Notes: a model not told the origin generated them from the letters alone. Counted from the stretch's first letter, positions 7,418-13,877 are shown. The stretch is 13,877 bases of DNA from Pseudomonadaceae bacterium (GCA_947464215.1 CANHVX010000014.1:1-13877); one strand, 5' to 3'. Numbers and translations: made by a program.

Positions 7418-8193
7418 GCGTTATTGTTGGCGCGGTGAATGCGCATATACATGTTATACACGTTCTTGACATACCGATTGGCATAAACCGCCGTGCCGCT
7501 GTGATAGCGCCCCACCGAGCCCCACCAATCGCGCGTTTGGCGATGCGCGAGCAGGTAATTGACCGCGTAGCGCAGGTTGGCCCGCGGCTCGAGCACCTCG
7601 GCCACCGAGCGGAAATGCCGCCCGTGCACCCGCCAGTTGATTTGCATCATCCCCACATCGACATTGTTATACCCGTTGGCGAACAGCCGGCTCAGGAACA
7701 TCTCGGTTTCGGCGGCTGAATTAAACCGGCGGGCGAAATTCTTGCCCTCGAGGCTGATGGCCGCCATCGGCGATTTGACCGTGGCCAGCCGTGCGGCCAC
7801 TTCGGTCGCCTTCAGGTTTGAGCCGCAAATGCCATTGATGGACACATTATACCGCGTAAACCCCAGCGCCCGCCACCGCACAAACTGCTGCGTCGCTGCC
7901 TCGGGCGCGTTAAACGATTTGGTGCCGGTGCCGTTCACCCCCACCGTGTAGGGCCAGGGCAGCATCCACCCCCGGACGCCGCGCCCGGTTTCGACCAGGC
8001 TCATGGCGTGAAGCAGGCCAGTGGGAATGTTGTAGGCGCTCTCGGCCTTGCTAATAAGATACCAGGCATCGCGCGCCACCACCGGGTTGAAGGGGTCGGA
8101 CGCATAATCTTCCGAGGCATACCCGTGCGACGCCGCCAGCTGGCCCACCACCAGCATAACTGCGCATATCCAAACGGCCCGCATGGGATTCAT
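7414..8193 (-). CDS. VirB1-type periplasmic lytic transglycosylase
   Basis: A 259-residue exported enzyme predicted to cleave the MurNAc-GlcNAc bond of peptidoglycan, opening the wall for a secretion or conjugation channel. A signal peptide (MNPMRAVWICAVMLVVGQLA, cleavage probably near HGYA/SE) opens the protein. The SLT fold shows the catalytic Glu in MSLVETGRG (Glu68), the NVDVGMMQINW segment (about 177-187) and the late VGRYHSGTAVYANRYV segment (about 227-242), which holds the usual Tyr/His-Ser/Thr-Gly pattern. The first two are separated by about 100 residues starting with LPWPYTVGVNGTG, an insertion typical of conjugation-linked transglycosylases. I prefer the ATG at 8193; a TTG at 8199 and an ATG at 8184 are alternatives, and no strong ribosome binding site decides. 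It follows TraK after 112 bases and is coupled to the helicase-like gene downstream. Confidence 0.88.
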   Translation of the reverse strand: MNPMRAVWICAVMLVVGQLAASHGYASEDYASDPFNPVVARDAWYLISKAESAYNIPTGLLHAMSLVETGRGVRGWMLPWPYTVGVNGTGTKSFNAPEAATQQFVRWRALGFTRYNVSINGICGSNLKATEVAARLATVKSPMAAISLEGKNFARRFNSAAETEMFLSRLFANGYNNVDVGMMQINWRVHGRHFRSVAEVLEPRANLRYAVNYLLAHRQTRDWWGSVGRYHSGTAVYANRYVKNVYNMYMRIHRANNNA

Positions 8194-8218
8194 GCCCAAA
8201 ACTTAGACGACCTTGGCG

Positions 8219-8302
8219 TTTTTGACCAGCCCCTGACGGTTTTTCGGGGGTTTTGACAGGCCACGACTGTGGCGCAGATGAGGCACGCCCCCCTTACGTA
8301 AG
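8219..8302. promoter_or_regulatory. TraK-transglycosylase gap with short repeats and a palindrome
   Basis: The gap between TraK and the transglycosylase contains the perfect 10-bp palindrome CTTACGTAAG (8293-8302) 3 bases after the traK stop. It also holds two near-identical direct repeats, TTTTGACCAG (8220-8229) and TTTTGACAGG (8251-8260), 31 bp apart, roughly three helical turns. Between the repeats CCCC and GGGG could pair across a T-rich loop. No -35/-10 pair stands out. These could be regulator half-sites or remnants; the evidence is symmetry and spacing only. Confidence 0.3.
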
Positions 8303-8305
8303 CCC

Positions 8306-9046
8306 TTACCGCATGAAAATGATAAACATCACGCCTTTATCGTTCGGCTGGCCCGCCGGCGCTAGGCGCAGATTTTCCATGCTGGCATAGCGCAGCGTGC
8401 CCCATTCCGACGTTTTGGGGATGGTAATGGCGGGTATATTCACCTCGTTGGGCTGGGGAGACTCGTTCCGCACATGCACCACCAGGCCGGTGAGGGCGGG
8501 GGTTTGCCAGACCTCGGCTAAATCAAAGCTCATATTGCTGCCACGGAACCAGTTGGGGATGACATACGTTTCCCGCGAGACACCGGGAATATCGGCATCT
8601 TGCGCCATGGCCCGCACCATATCCATCGGGCCAAAATTTTTGGTGACCTTGCGTTTGACGTTATCGAGCTCGAGGCCATTCACCACCTGAACGTAAGAGC
8701 GGTAGGGCACATCGGTGGTTAAAATAACAATATACGTGTTGCCCGATGCCCCGGACATAAACATCCGCGTGGCCATTTTGGGCAAATTGCTCCGCATGCG
8801 GAACGCGCGGTTGTTATAGCCCTCGAGCATCAAGATTTCGACGTAATCATCGTTTTCCACCGTGACACTGGTGATGGGCTCGGGCATCTCGACCTGGGCG
8901 ACATCGTCTTGCGACAAGCCCAAGGTGAGCGGCTTGGTGGGCCCCCGCCAGATAATGCTATCGGCCCAGCCTGTGGATGCCACCAGACCCACCAGGCAGG
9001 CCATGGCAACAGCCAGAATGTGACATTTGACGGCGACTCGGGACAT
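8306..9046 (-). CDS. traK: TraK-like (VirB9-type) conjugation core protein
   Basis: A 246-residue secreted protein. A signal peptide (MSRVAVKCHILAVAMACLVG, likely cleaved after STGWA) is followed by a beta-rich body: LTLGLSQDDVAQVEMPEPIT, then NTYIVILTTDVPYRSYVQVV. The C-terminal half contains LTGLVVHVRNESPQPNEVNI and ends FIIFMR, as expected for TraK, the F-type counterpart of VirB9 that helps form the outer-membrane core complex with TraV and TraB. The ATG at 9046 is preceded by AAGGTGA at good spacing, and this site overlaps the TraE stop; a GTG at 9079 is less likely. Identity rests on weak sequence resemblance strengthened by the L-E-K gene order. No TraB follows, as it would in F; the next gene is a lytic transglycosylase. 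Confidence 0.75.
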   Translation of the reverse strand: MSRVAVKCHILAVAMACLVGLVASTGWADSIIWRGPTKPLTLGLSQDDVAQVEMPEPITSVTVENDDYVEILMLEGYNNRAFRMRSNLPKMATRMFMSGASGNTYIVILTTDVPYRSYVQVVNGLELDNVKRKVTKNFGPMDMVRAMAQDADIPGVSRETYVIPNWFRGSNMSFDLAEVWQTPALTGLVVHVRNESPQPNEVNIPAITIPKTSEWGTLRYASMENLRLAPAGQPNDKGVMFIIFMR

Positions 9047-9056
9047 CGACTTCACC

Positions 9057-9722
9057 TTACTGTTGGCTTGGGTTAACACGTTCGGGCTCGGGCGAACCCA
9101 GTTTCGCCAACGCCTTTTCGCTGTAGGACTCGAGAATAAAGCCGTAGGGGTTGACCTTGGGATTGATGATAGTGCGGCGAATCTTCATGGCAATTTCGAC
9201 CGGCAATGCCTCGACCGGCAAACCCGAGGTGATTTGCTGGATGGTGCCCTGAATCAGCACGTCGCGCATATCGACCCCGTTTTCGCGGTATTTCTTGACC
9301 TGCAACGTCGTGCGTTCGGGGATGAATATCATTGAGCGTTTGATGGTGCTGGCATCGCTAATTTTCTTCTCGAAATAGCTCTGGCCATCGATAAGCGCCT
9401 GGGGGGACATAAACGGCTGCGAGGCCTCGAGCTGCTTAACCAATGTTTCGGGCGTGTAGTTGTTGAAGCTCTGCGTGATAAAATCGGTGAAATTACTGAT
9501 AAGGCGCTCTTCCTCGCGCGGGTCATACTCGCCCGCCAAGGCGCCCGGCACCACGATAACCGGCAGCTGCTGCCGAATGACCTTCAGCTGGCTGTTCAGG
9601 TTGGTGATTTCGTTCATCTGGCACATGGTGACCAGACCTAACACCCCACACAGCACCAGCAAAAAGCCGGCCACACGGTGTGCACGATCTATAATTGCTC
9701 CGGCGCGGGCGAGAAAATCCAT
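9057..9722 (-). CDS. traE: TraE-like (VirB8-type) conjugation protein
   Basis: A 221-residue inner-membrane protein. A short cytoplasmic start (MDFLARAGAIIDRAHR) leads into one membrane segment (about 17-35, VAGFLLVLCGVLGLVTM) and a periplasmic domain. That domain shows the TraE pattern: NFTDFITQSFNNYTPETL, then QPFMSPQALID near residues 101-111, a stretch around RSMIFIPERTTLQV, then MRDVLIQGTIQ and a final strand region VNPYGFILESY. TraE is the F-type counterpart of VirB8 and scaffolds assembly of the secretion channel. It lies between TraL-like and TraK-like genes. An in-frame stop occurs upstream and no other start exists between, so the ATG at 9722 is firm, although its AGGGG sits only 1 base away. 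The stop overlaps the TraK ribosome binding site. Confidence 0.82.
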   Translation of the reverse strand: MDFLARAGAIIDRAHRVAGFLLVLCGVLGLVTMCQMNEITNLNSQLKVIRQQLPVIVVPGALAGEYDPREEERLISNFTDFITQSFNNYTPETLVKQLEASQPFMSPQALIDGQSYFEKKISDASTIKRSMIFIPERTTLQVKKYRENGVDMRDVLIQGTIQQITSGLPVEALPVEIAMKIRRTIINPKVNPYGFILESYSEKALAKLGSPEPERVNPSQQ

Positions 9723-9781
9723 GCCCCTACGGTAACCGCGTTTCTGTGAACTGGGAAGAGGTTAGGCCTTGTCTGGGTGCT

Positions 9782-9798
9782 GCTCTGGCAGGCAGAGC
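9782..9798 (-). promoter_or_regulatory. Small perfect hairpin in the TraL-TraE gap
   Basis: GCTCTG (9782-9787) and CAGAGC (9793-9798) form a perfect 6-bp stem with a 5-base loop, midway in the 99-base gap between the TraL-like and TraE-like genes. No U-tract follows in the minus-strand direction, so it is more likely an mRNA stability or attenuation element than a full terminator. The gap is long for these normally adjacent genes. I see nothing else clear in it. Confidence 0.3.
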
Positions 9799-9821
9799 CT
9801 TCACGCCACGCAATCTATGGT

Positions 9822-10088
9822 TTAAGCCTCGAGTTTTTTGCATACCGCCGGGCTGGGGCGCATCTTGCCCAACTGAATTTTGCGATAAATGATGCGCAGG
9901 GCGAGGCCCTCGGGTTTATCGAGCGTGACCTTATACATGAGATAGGTGGACAGCATGCCGATAACAATGGCGACCAGCGGTTTGCCAATGGTGAACATGA
10001 TGGCGAAGTGCACTGACAGATACGTCATCACATACTCGGGTGTGCGGTTGGGGCGGTCTATGTTACGGGGAACGGGGCGCAGCTGCAT
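9822..10088 (-). CDS. traL: TraL-like (VirB3-type) inner-membrane protein
   Basis: An 88-residue protein, close to the usual TraL length of about 90-100. After a polar start (MQLRPVPRNIDRPNRTPEYV) a hydrophobic stretch at about 22-53 (LSVHFAIMFTIGKPLVAIVI onward to YLMYKV) can form two membrane passes. A basic tail follows (LRIIYRKIQLGKMRPSPAVC). TraL tails similarly end in a short hydrophobic/basic segment after a Tyr-Arg-Lys turn. TraL/VirB3 proteins act early in pilus assembly alongside the TraC/VirB4 ATPase. The ATG is preceded by TAAGG at 8 bases, which overlaps the stop of the second pilin-like gene 9 bases upstream. The position between pilin and TraE-like genes is the main support, since the protein is too short for a strong motif-based call. 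Confidence 0.72.
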   Translation of the reverse strand: MQLRPVPRNIDRPNRTPEYVMTYLSVHFAIMFTIGKPLVAIVIGMLSTYLMYKVTLDKPEGLALRIIYRKIQLGKMRPSPAVCKKLEA

Positions 10089-10097
10089 GGATGTGCC

Positions 10098-10391
10098 TTA
10101 AGTTAGCGATCTGACAATCGGGTCGACAATCAGGCGGACGCCGTTGTAAATACTTGGGGTGAGCACGATAAGCACACCGACGATGCAGAGCGTGATGCCC
10201 TCGGAGGTAGCGCCCATCGCTAAGCGGTAAATGCCCAGAATGGTGACGCCGAGGCCCAAGGTGAGACCAATGTTGCCGGTGAGAATGGCTTCCAGCATTT
10301 TCAGTTCGGGCCCGCCGGCGGTGCCTTGGGCCCATACAGACGCTACGGCGCCCACAAGGAGCGCCGTTGTAAGTAGGCCTAAACGAACCAT
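10098..10391 (-). CDS. Second VirB2-like pilin candidate
   Basis: A 97-residue small membrane protein. The ATG at 10391 lies 7 bases after the stop of the preceding pilin-like gene, so coupled translation is likely; no separate ribosome binding site is clear. A signal-like first segment (MVRLGLLTTALLVGAVASVW, likely cleaved after VWA/QG) is followed by two hydrophobic helices, about 37-55 and 65-79, as in VirB2/TrbC pilins. It shares with the gene upstream the pattern ...LTGNIGLTLGLGVTILG... and the closing GVLIVLTPSIYNGVRLI, against GGVLITLAPSMFNGAREFI. It is probably a diverged tandem duplicate, either a second pilin subunit or a minor component. Confidence 0.75.
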   Translation of the reverse strand: MVRLGLLTTALLVGAVASVWAQGTAGGPELKMLEAILTGNIGLTLGLGVTILGIYRLAMGATSEGITLCIVGVLIVLTPSIYNGVRLIVDPIVRSLT

Positions 10392-10398
10392 GTGTTCG

Positions 10399-10752
10399 TT
10401 AATTCGATACACGGTTTCCACTGTTTCCAGAGAATGTTGTGACCACGCCGCCAATAAATTCGCGGGCGCCGTTGAACATGCTGGGCGCGAGAGTAATAAG
10501 CACGCCACCAATAATCATGGTGATGCCGGTGCCTGTTTCCTGCTTGATAATCCAGGTCCAGAGGCCCAGAACCACAATCGCCAAACCAATGAACAGCCCA
10601 ATACGACCTGTGATGGCATCTTGAAGCGTTGTGAGAGCATTGCTACCAGCTGTAGCAGCGTTATTTTGTGCCAATGTGGGATCGACCAGCATCACGGTCA
10701 TCACCAGGACGGCGGCCAAGGCAAAAAACGCCTGACGGATATCAATTTTCAT
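10399..10752 (-). CDS. First VirB2-like pilin candidate
   Basis: A 117-residue small membrane protein resembling VirB2/TrbC major pilins. The ATG at 10752 is chosen over an upstream in-frame start because it has a strong ribosome binding site and gives a clean signal peptide: MKIDIRQAFF then a hydrophobic run, likely cleaved after PTLAQ or just before it. The mature protein would be about 88 residues with two hydrophobic helices (about 47-65 and 74-89), a small polar turn KQETGTG between them and a Gly/Asn-rich tail GNSGNRVSN. VirB2-type subunits polymerise into the extracellular pilus of a conjugation or secretion system. Its position just ahead of TraL-like, TraE-like and TraK-like genes is where traA sits in F. 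Confidence 0.8.
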   Translation of the reverse strand: MKIDIRQAFFALAAVLVMTVMLVDPTLAQNNAATAGSNALTTLQDAITGRIGLFIGLAIVVLGLWTWIIKQETGTGITMIIGGVLITLAPSMFNGAREFIGGVVTTFSGNSGNRVSN

Positions 10753-10761
10753 AGGTTGTAT

Positions 10762-10768
10762 CTCCTTT
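10762..10768 (-). promoter_or_regulatory. Strong ribosome binding site of the first pilin gene
   Basis: AAAGGAG on the minus strand lies 9 bases before the ATG at 10752. It is the best Shine-Dalgarno match I found in the window, fitting a highly expressed pilin. It decides the start against an in-frame start at 10821, which would add a 23-residue leader ahead of the signal peptide. Confidence 0.8.
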
Positions 10769-10817
10769 ATGCATGCAGTTTGGGGAGGTTTGGCGGAATT
10801 TTCAAGCCCCCCCGCCG

Positions 10818-10834
10818 CCAAAGACCGGCTTTGG
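10818..10834 (-). terminator. Hairpin between the lipoprotein and pilin genes
   Basis: CCAAAG (10818-10823) and CTTTGG (10829-10834) pair perfectly around a 5-base loop, 13 bases after the lipoprotein stop at 10848. The transcript continues into a G-run rather than a U-run, so termination would be partial at best. It lies in a 95-base gap before the pilin genes, where different expression levels would be expected. I see no convincing promoter in the gap, only a weak TTGAAA. Confidence 0.3.
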
Positions 10835-10847
10835 GCAGGCTATGTGG

Positions 10848-12350
10848 CTATTTTGCCGAGGCGGCGGGGGCCGGGGCGGGCGTGGCGGTGTCGGTTATCA
10901 CGACCACGCGTTTTTGGTTAAACATATTGAATTGCAAGGTAAAACCTAAAGTTTTGACCTGACGGGTTAGGTCGGCGAAAATCTCGCCCACCGTGGCCTC
11001 GGCGGTGAGGCTCCATTTTTCCTTCAGCACCGGCTGGGCGGCGGGAGAGAGCTGCCAATCGGCCCGCCAGGCGCCCGCCTGGCCCGCCGCCTGCTGCAGC
11101 ACCTCGTTCACGATATCGGGCAGCGCGCGTTCCTTCACCTGCACGGCCACCGGGACATCCTTCAGCGCCAGCGCCAATGCCTCGGGTGCGGATGCGGGCC
11201 CGGCCTCGGGCTCGACCCCTTCGGGTGACGCGGCGCCCACCCCACGCGACACCAACACCTTATCCATCAGGGCGTTGGCCTCGGCGTTCAGGCGCGCGGC
11301 TTCGGCCAGCTGGGCCTGTTCGGTATCGATCTGCACGGCCTTGGCGAGCGCCTCGGCCTCGGCCACCTTCGCGGCGGCTTCGAGGATAAGTTTGCGGCGA
11401 TTGGTATCGGCTTGCTGCTCGGCCACCACGAGGCTTTTGCCGAGGGTGCCGATGCGCTCTTGGTAGGCCTTTTCCTTGCGCCCTTGTTCCATCTTCAGCC
11501 GCCCCGCCAGCTCTTCAAACTGCGCGGCCCGGCGCTTGGCAGCATCGAGTTCCGTATTCAAGCGCGCCTCTTCCTGCTGCCAGGCATCACGCGCGGTGGA
11601 GGTTTGTGACCGGTTTTTGGCCGACCGTTCGAGCGTTTCGCGGTGGCGGCGGCGTTCTTCGGCAATCTGGCGCTCGCGCTCGCGCAGCTGGGCCGCCAAC
11701 TGTGAGGCTGCCCCCGACGAGGAATTCTCTTCCACCATGCGCACCATCCGCGTGAGTTCGCGCGTGGCGGCGCCATCGGCCTCTTCGGACCGGGCGCCAA
11801 TGATGGCATCGGTGGTCTTCCAGTTCTGGAGTGTTTGCAGCAGGGGATCTTCTGCTTTGGAGGCCGTGCTCTTGAGCACCTCGGGGATGGCAATGGCGGC
11901 CAAGGGTGCCGCCTTGCGGGCGCGGCGGTTGCCTTCTTCACGCAGGGGGACGCCGCCCATGGCATCGGTGAACGCTAAACTTATGGTGGGGTCGGCCATG
12001 CGTTGGCCGGCCATCGTGCGGCCATCGAACATGAGCGTGGCGGCGGCGCAGGGGTTGCCCGACGCATCGAACACATACTTGGCGCCGGTGGTGCTGCCCG
12101 AGACATCGACCCCCAGGGCCGGGCCAAAACAATCGGACGTATCGCCCCCGGCATTGCCCGCCATACCTACCCCGGGCATCATCACGGATTGAGCTATCAC
12201 CACCCCGCCATCGCCCTTATGGGGTGCGGGGAAGCCCGCCGTATCGGGCGTGTGGGACGTGGATGCGCACCCGCCCACGCACGCCGCAGCACACACGGTT
12301 GCCGCAGGCAACCAAGGCAGCAGCCGTGTGGGGCGTAACGTGTTCGGCAT
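10848..12350 (-). CDS. Coiled-coil lipoprotein with C-terminal N0/TcpQ-like domain
   Basis: A 500-residue lipoprotein. The N-terminus has a signal peptide ending in a lipobox-like VGGC (Cys28). The next residues, Ala-Ser, argue against inner-membrane retention, so the outer membrane is likely. Residues about 30-165 are Gly/Ala-rich and include a DCFGPALGVDVSGS segment. About 200-350 is a highly charged coiled coil. An acidic Ala/Pro linker leads to a C-terminal domain (about 388-490): ALPDIV, W-x3-W-x-LS, VLKEKWSLTAEATV and FNMFNQKRVVVITD. This resembles the small alpha/beta domains called TcpQ/PilL/DotD C-terminal or secretin N0, which sit in outer-membrane rings. The upstream protein carries the same pattern, so the two are paralogous there. 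Its ATG overlaps the previous stop (TAATG), implying coupled translation. Confidence 0.8.
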   Translation of the reverse strand: MPNTLRPTRLLPWLPAATVCAAACVGGCASTSHTPDTAGFPAPHKGDGGVVIAQSVMMPGVGMAGNAGGDTSDCFGPALGVDVSGSTTGAKYVFDASGNPCAAATLMFDGRTMAGQRMADPTISLAFTDAMGGVPLREEGNRRARKAAPLAAIAIPEVLKSTASKAEDPLLQTLQNWKTTDAIIGARSEEADGAATRELTRMVRMVEENSSSGAASQLAAQLRERERQIAEERRRHRETLERSAKNRSQTSTARDAWQQEEARLNTELDAAKRRAAQFEELAGRLKMEQGRKEKAYQERIGTLGKSLVVAEQQADTNRRKLILEAAAKVAEAEALAKAVQIDTEQAQLAEAARLNAEANALMDKVLVSRGVGAASPEGVEPEAGPASAPEALALALKDVPVAVQVKERALPDIVNEVLQQAAGQAGAWRADWQLSPAAQPVLKEKWSLTAEATVGEIFADLTRQVKTLGFTLQFNMFNQKRVVVITDTATPAPAPAASAK

Positions 12351-13877
12351 TAATCGGATACTAGCATAACCCGTTCGCGGTCAAACAGGCTAAATGTCAC
12401 CTTAACGCCCCTATCGTTGAGCAGATACTGGGCAAGATAGCTCACAAAGTCGTCGAACGTTGTTTCGGCGTCGAGGCTGAACTTCTCGGTCAGGATATCC
12501 TTGTTCTCCTCACTTATCTTCCACTTCACCTCCCACGGGCCGGCAAAGGGCGCCGCACGGGCCAAAATTTTGCCCACAATATCGGGCAGGGTCTGCTGGT
12601 CTTCGTGCACCACCACGCGGTATTGGCGGATATCCATTAGATCGTTGCGGTATTTGGCCTTTTGCAGGCTGGCACTGCCGTTGGGAAAGGACGATGCCAA
12701 GGTTGCGGCCACCGTGGGGTTGTCGGCCGGTGTGGTTGGCTCCATACGCGGCGCCAACAAGCGCGCGAGCCGCAGGCGCGTGGCGTCGAGCGCCACCTCT
12801 TCCACCTGCGTGGTTTGACCCTCGGCGGCCGTTTGCTCGGCACCGGCGGCGGGTTCGATGGCTGCATCGTCGCCCAGGCGCGTGCGCGCAGACATGAGCT
12901 GCGTGCCACTGACCGCCTGCGTGACGTTATCCAATTCGGTGAGCACAGCCTTACGAATGGCAAATGCCACCTTGCCATCGGACGTAATAACCTTCGCCGC
13001 CGCGCTTTGCAGAGCCTGCTGCATCGCCGGGTCGGCATCGGTGACTACATTGCGGGCGATGCTGCGGATATAGCCCTTGGCGTCGCGCAGGGTATCTATC
13101 GCCAACGCTTGAAACTGCGGCGTGGCATTGCTGATGGTGTTGGCGGCAATCACCTCGACCTGTTGGGGTGTGAGCCGTTTGGCCTCGGTTTCCGCCTGCA
13201 ATTTGGCCACGCTGGCTGCTACCTCGCCCGCCTTCTGCTCGGCCAGCTGGGCCGCCGCCACCCGTGCATTGGCATAGAGCTCTTGCAGGCGCTCGGAGGT
13301 TTCCTTCTGCAGGGTTGCGGTCTGCATGTTCTGACTTGCCGCCATCTCGGTGAGTGTGCTGGACACGGCCCCGGCATAGGCGGCCAATTGGCTGCTGGCG
13401 TAATTGCGCAATTCTTCCGCCACCCGCGTGATTTGCGTCTCGGTCAGGCGCCGATTGGCCTCGGTGAGGCTTTCCATCGCCGCCAGGCGCAGCTGCGCCT
13501 CTTTCTTCAAACCTTCGATTTGAGCGCTTGTCGCCTGGCCCTGCGCCTGTGTGGCCTGGGCCAATGACGCAATCTGCGCGGCCGTTGACTCGCGGAAGGA
13601 ATCCCACTTCATGCTTGTCGCCTCGTCCTTCGCCTGCGTGGCCTGCGCCAATGACGAAATCTGCGCCGCGGTTGACTCGCGGAAGGAATCCCACTTCATG
13701 CTTGTGACGACCGTTTGCGCCTTCAACGCCTCGGCCGTTGTTTCCTTCAGTGCTGACAATTGCGTGTTGGTCTGCTCGGTTGCCCGTGCCATTTCGCGGC
13801 GCGTTTCCTCACGCAGGCGGGCCTCGATAGCTGCTGTGACCTGCCCTGTTTGCGCCAAAGCCTCTTTTTCCGCCCGC
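12350..13877 (-). CDS. Long coiled-coil protein with N0/TcpQ-like domain, 5' cut
   Basis: At least 508 residues. The frame is open to the window edge (upstream codons read RAEKEAL), so the N-terminus lies outside and the in-frame TTG at 13858 is not a credible start. Most of the visible part is Ala/Gln/Glu/Thr-rich predicted coiled coil, including two near-identical 29-residue repeats starting TSMKWDSFRESTAAQI. The C-terminal about 95 residues form a compact domain: TLPDIVGKIL, GPWEVKWKISEEN, LTEKFSLDAETTFDDF, then VTFSLFDRERVMLVSD at the end. This pattern matches the lipoprotein encoded downstream and suggests a secretin-N0/TcpQ/DotD-like fold. With the N-terminus missing, export or membrane anchoring cannot be judged. 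It could form a long periplasmic spacer linked to the outer-membrane part of the system. Its function is unrecognised beyond this domain. Confidence 0.78.
   Translation of the reverse strand, partial: RAEKEALAQTGQVTAAIEARLREETRREMARATEQTNTQLSALKETTAEALKAQTVVTSMKWDSFRESTAAQISSLAQATQAKDEATSMKWDSFRESTAAQIASLAQATQAQGQATSAQIEGLKKEAQLRLAAMESLTEANRRLTETQITRVAEELRNYASSQLAAYAGAVSSTLTEMAASQNMQTATLQKETSERLQELYANARVAAAQLAEQKAGEVAASVAKLQAETEAKRLTPQQVEVIAANTISNATPQFQALAIDTLRDAKGYIRSIARNVVTDADPAMQQALQSAAAKVITSDGKVAFAIRKAVLTELDNVTQAVSGTQLMSARTRLGDDAAIEPAAGAEQTAAEGQTTQVEEVALDATRLRLARLLAPRMEPTTPADNPTVAATLASSFPNGSASLQKAKYRNDLMDIRQYRVVVHEDQQTLPDIVGKILARAAPFAGPWEVKWKISEENKDILTEKFSLDAETTFDDFVSYLAQYLLNDRGVKVTFSLFDRERVMLVSD
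13532..13705 (-). repeat. Two tandem 87-bp coding repeats
   Basis: Copies at 13619-13705 and 13532-13618 encode two 29-residue units, each starting TSMKWDSFRESTAAQI and ending near QATQA. By eye they differ at only a few residues (I-S-S against I-A-S, KDE against QGQ) and share a stretch of more than 25 identical bases. The following segment (TSAQIEGLKKEAQ) looks like a partial third unit. Such recent in-frame duplication suggests the coiled coil can change length. Confidence 0.85.

Noticed and set aside
8228..8254. Possible intrinsic terminator on the plus strand (CCCC...GGGG then TTTT)
   Set aside because: The stem is only 4 bp, the T-run is short, and no plus-strand gene exists here to terminate.
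10753..10847. Promoter for the pilin genes (TTGAAA near 10800)
   Set aside because: No -10 hexamer occurs at acceptable spacing, so I could not support a promoter call.
12662..13567. Plus-strand open frame (301 codons) opposite the coiled-coil gene
   Set aside because: Composition is atypical (Gly/Leu/Arg/His-rich), it carries no motif, and the minus-strand frame has consistent coiled-coil coding.
13856..13858. TTG as the start of the right-end coiled-coil protein
   Set aside because: The same frame stays open upstream to the window edge with coiled-coil-type residues and no ribosome binding site precedes the TTG, so the true start is outside.

Overview
The window is GC-rich (by eye around 60%). 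Every gene I can support lies on the minus strand, so transcription runs from the right end towards position 1. Signal peptides, a lipobox, a periplasmic lytic transglycosylase and conjugation-type envelope proteins point to a Gram-negative bacterium. An alphaproteobacterium is a reasonable guess, but nothing in the window fixes the taxonomy. The gene content looks like part of an F-type conjugation or type IV secretion (T4SS) locus on a chromosome, an integrative element or a large plasmid.

In transcription order (right to left): (1) 13877-12350, an alanine-rich coiled-coil protein cut by the window edge, with an internal 87-bp tandem repeat and a C-terminal secretin-N0/TcpQ-like domain. (2) 12350-10848, a lipoprotein with a central coiled coil and a paralogous C-terminal domain; its start codon overlaps the previous stop. 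(3) 10752-10399 and 10391-10098, two tandem VirB2-like pilin candidates. (4) 10088-9822 TraL-like, 9722-9057 TraE-like and 9046-8306 TraK-like, in the L-E-K order of F plasmids. (5) 8193-7414, a VirB1-type lytic transglycosylase. (6) 7417-5696, a UvrD/Rep-like superfamily-1 helicase with altered motifs, overlapping the transglycosylase by 4 bp. (7) 5605-3434, a 723-residue protein that appears to join a sigma-70-like N-terminus to a ParB-like module and a coiled coil. It is preceded by a gap holding a perfect 9-bp inverted repeat. (8) 3339-1561, a secreted protein with 12 cysteines and no recognised family, followed by a hairpin. (9) 1419-1, an unrecognised protein running off the left edge.

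Functional reading: TraL, TraE and TraK with the pilins would form the inner-membrane/periplasmic core and pilus. The lipoprotein and its coiled-coil partner may supply outer-membrane N0-type domains. The transglycosylase opens the peptidoglycan. The helicase-like protein and the sigma/ParB fusion are the non-structural members, presumably concerned with DNA handling or with control of the locus. The fusion, its operator-like palindrome, the degenerate helicase and the paired N0-like proteins are the most unusual parts.

No gap between genes exceeds about 150 bases, so no long stretch is unexplained. I saw no tRNA, rRNA, CRISPR array, insertion sequence or attachment site. I could not identify a convincing -35/-10 promoter pair in any gap.
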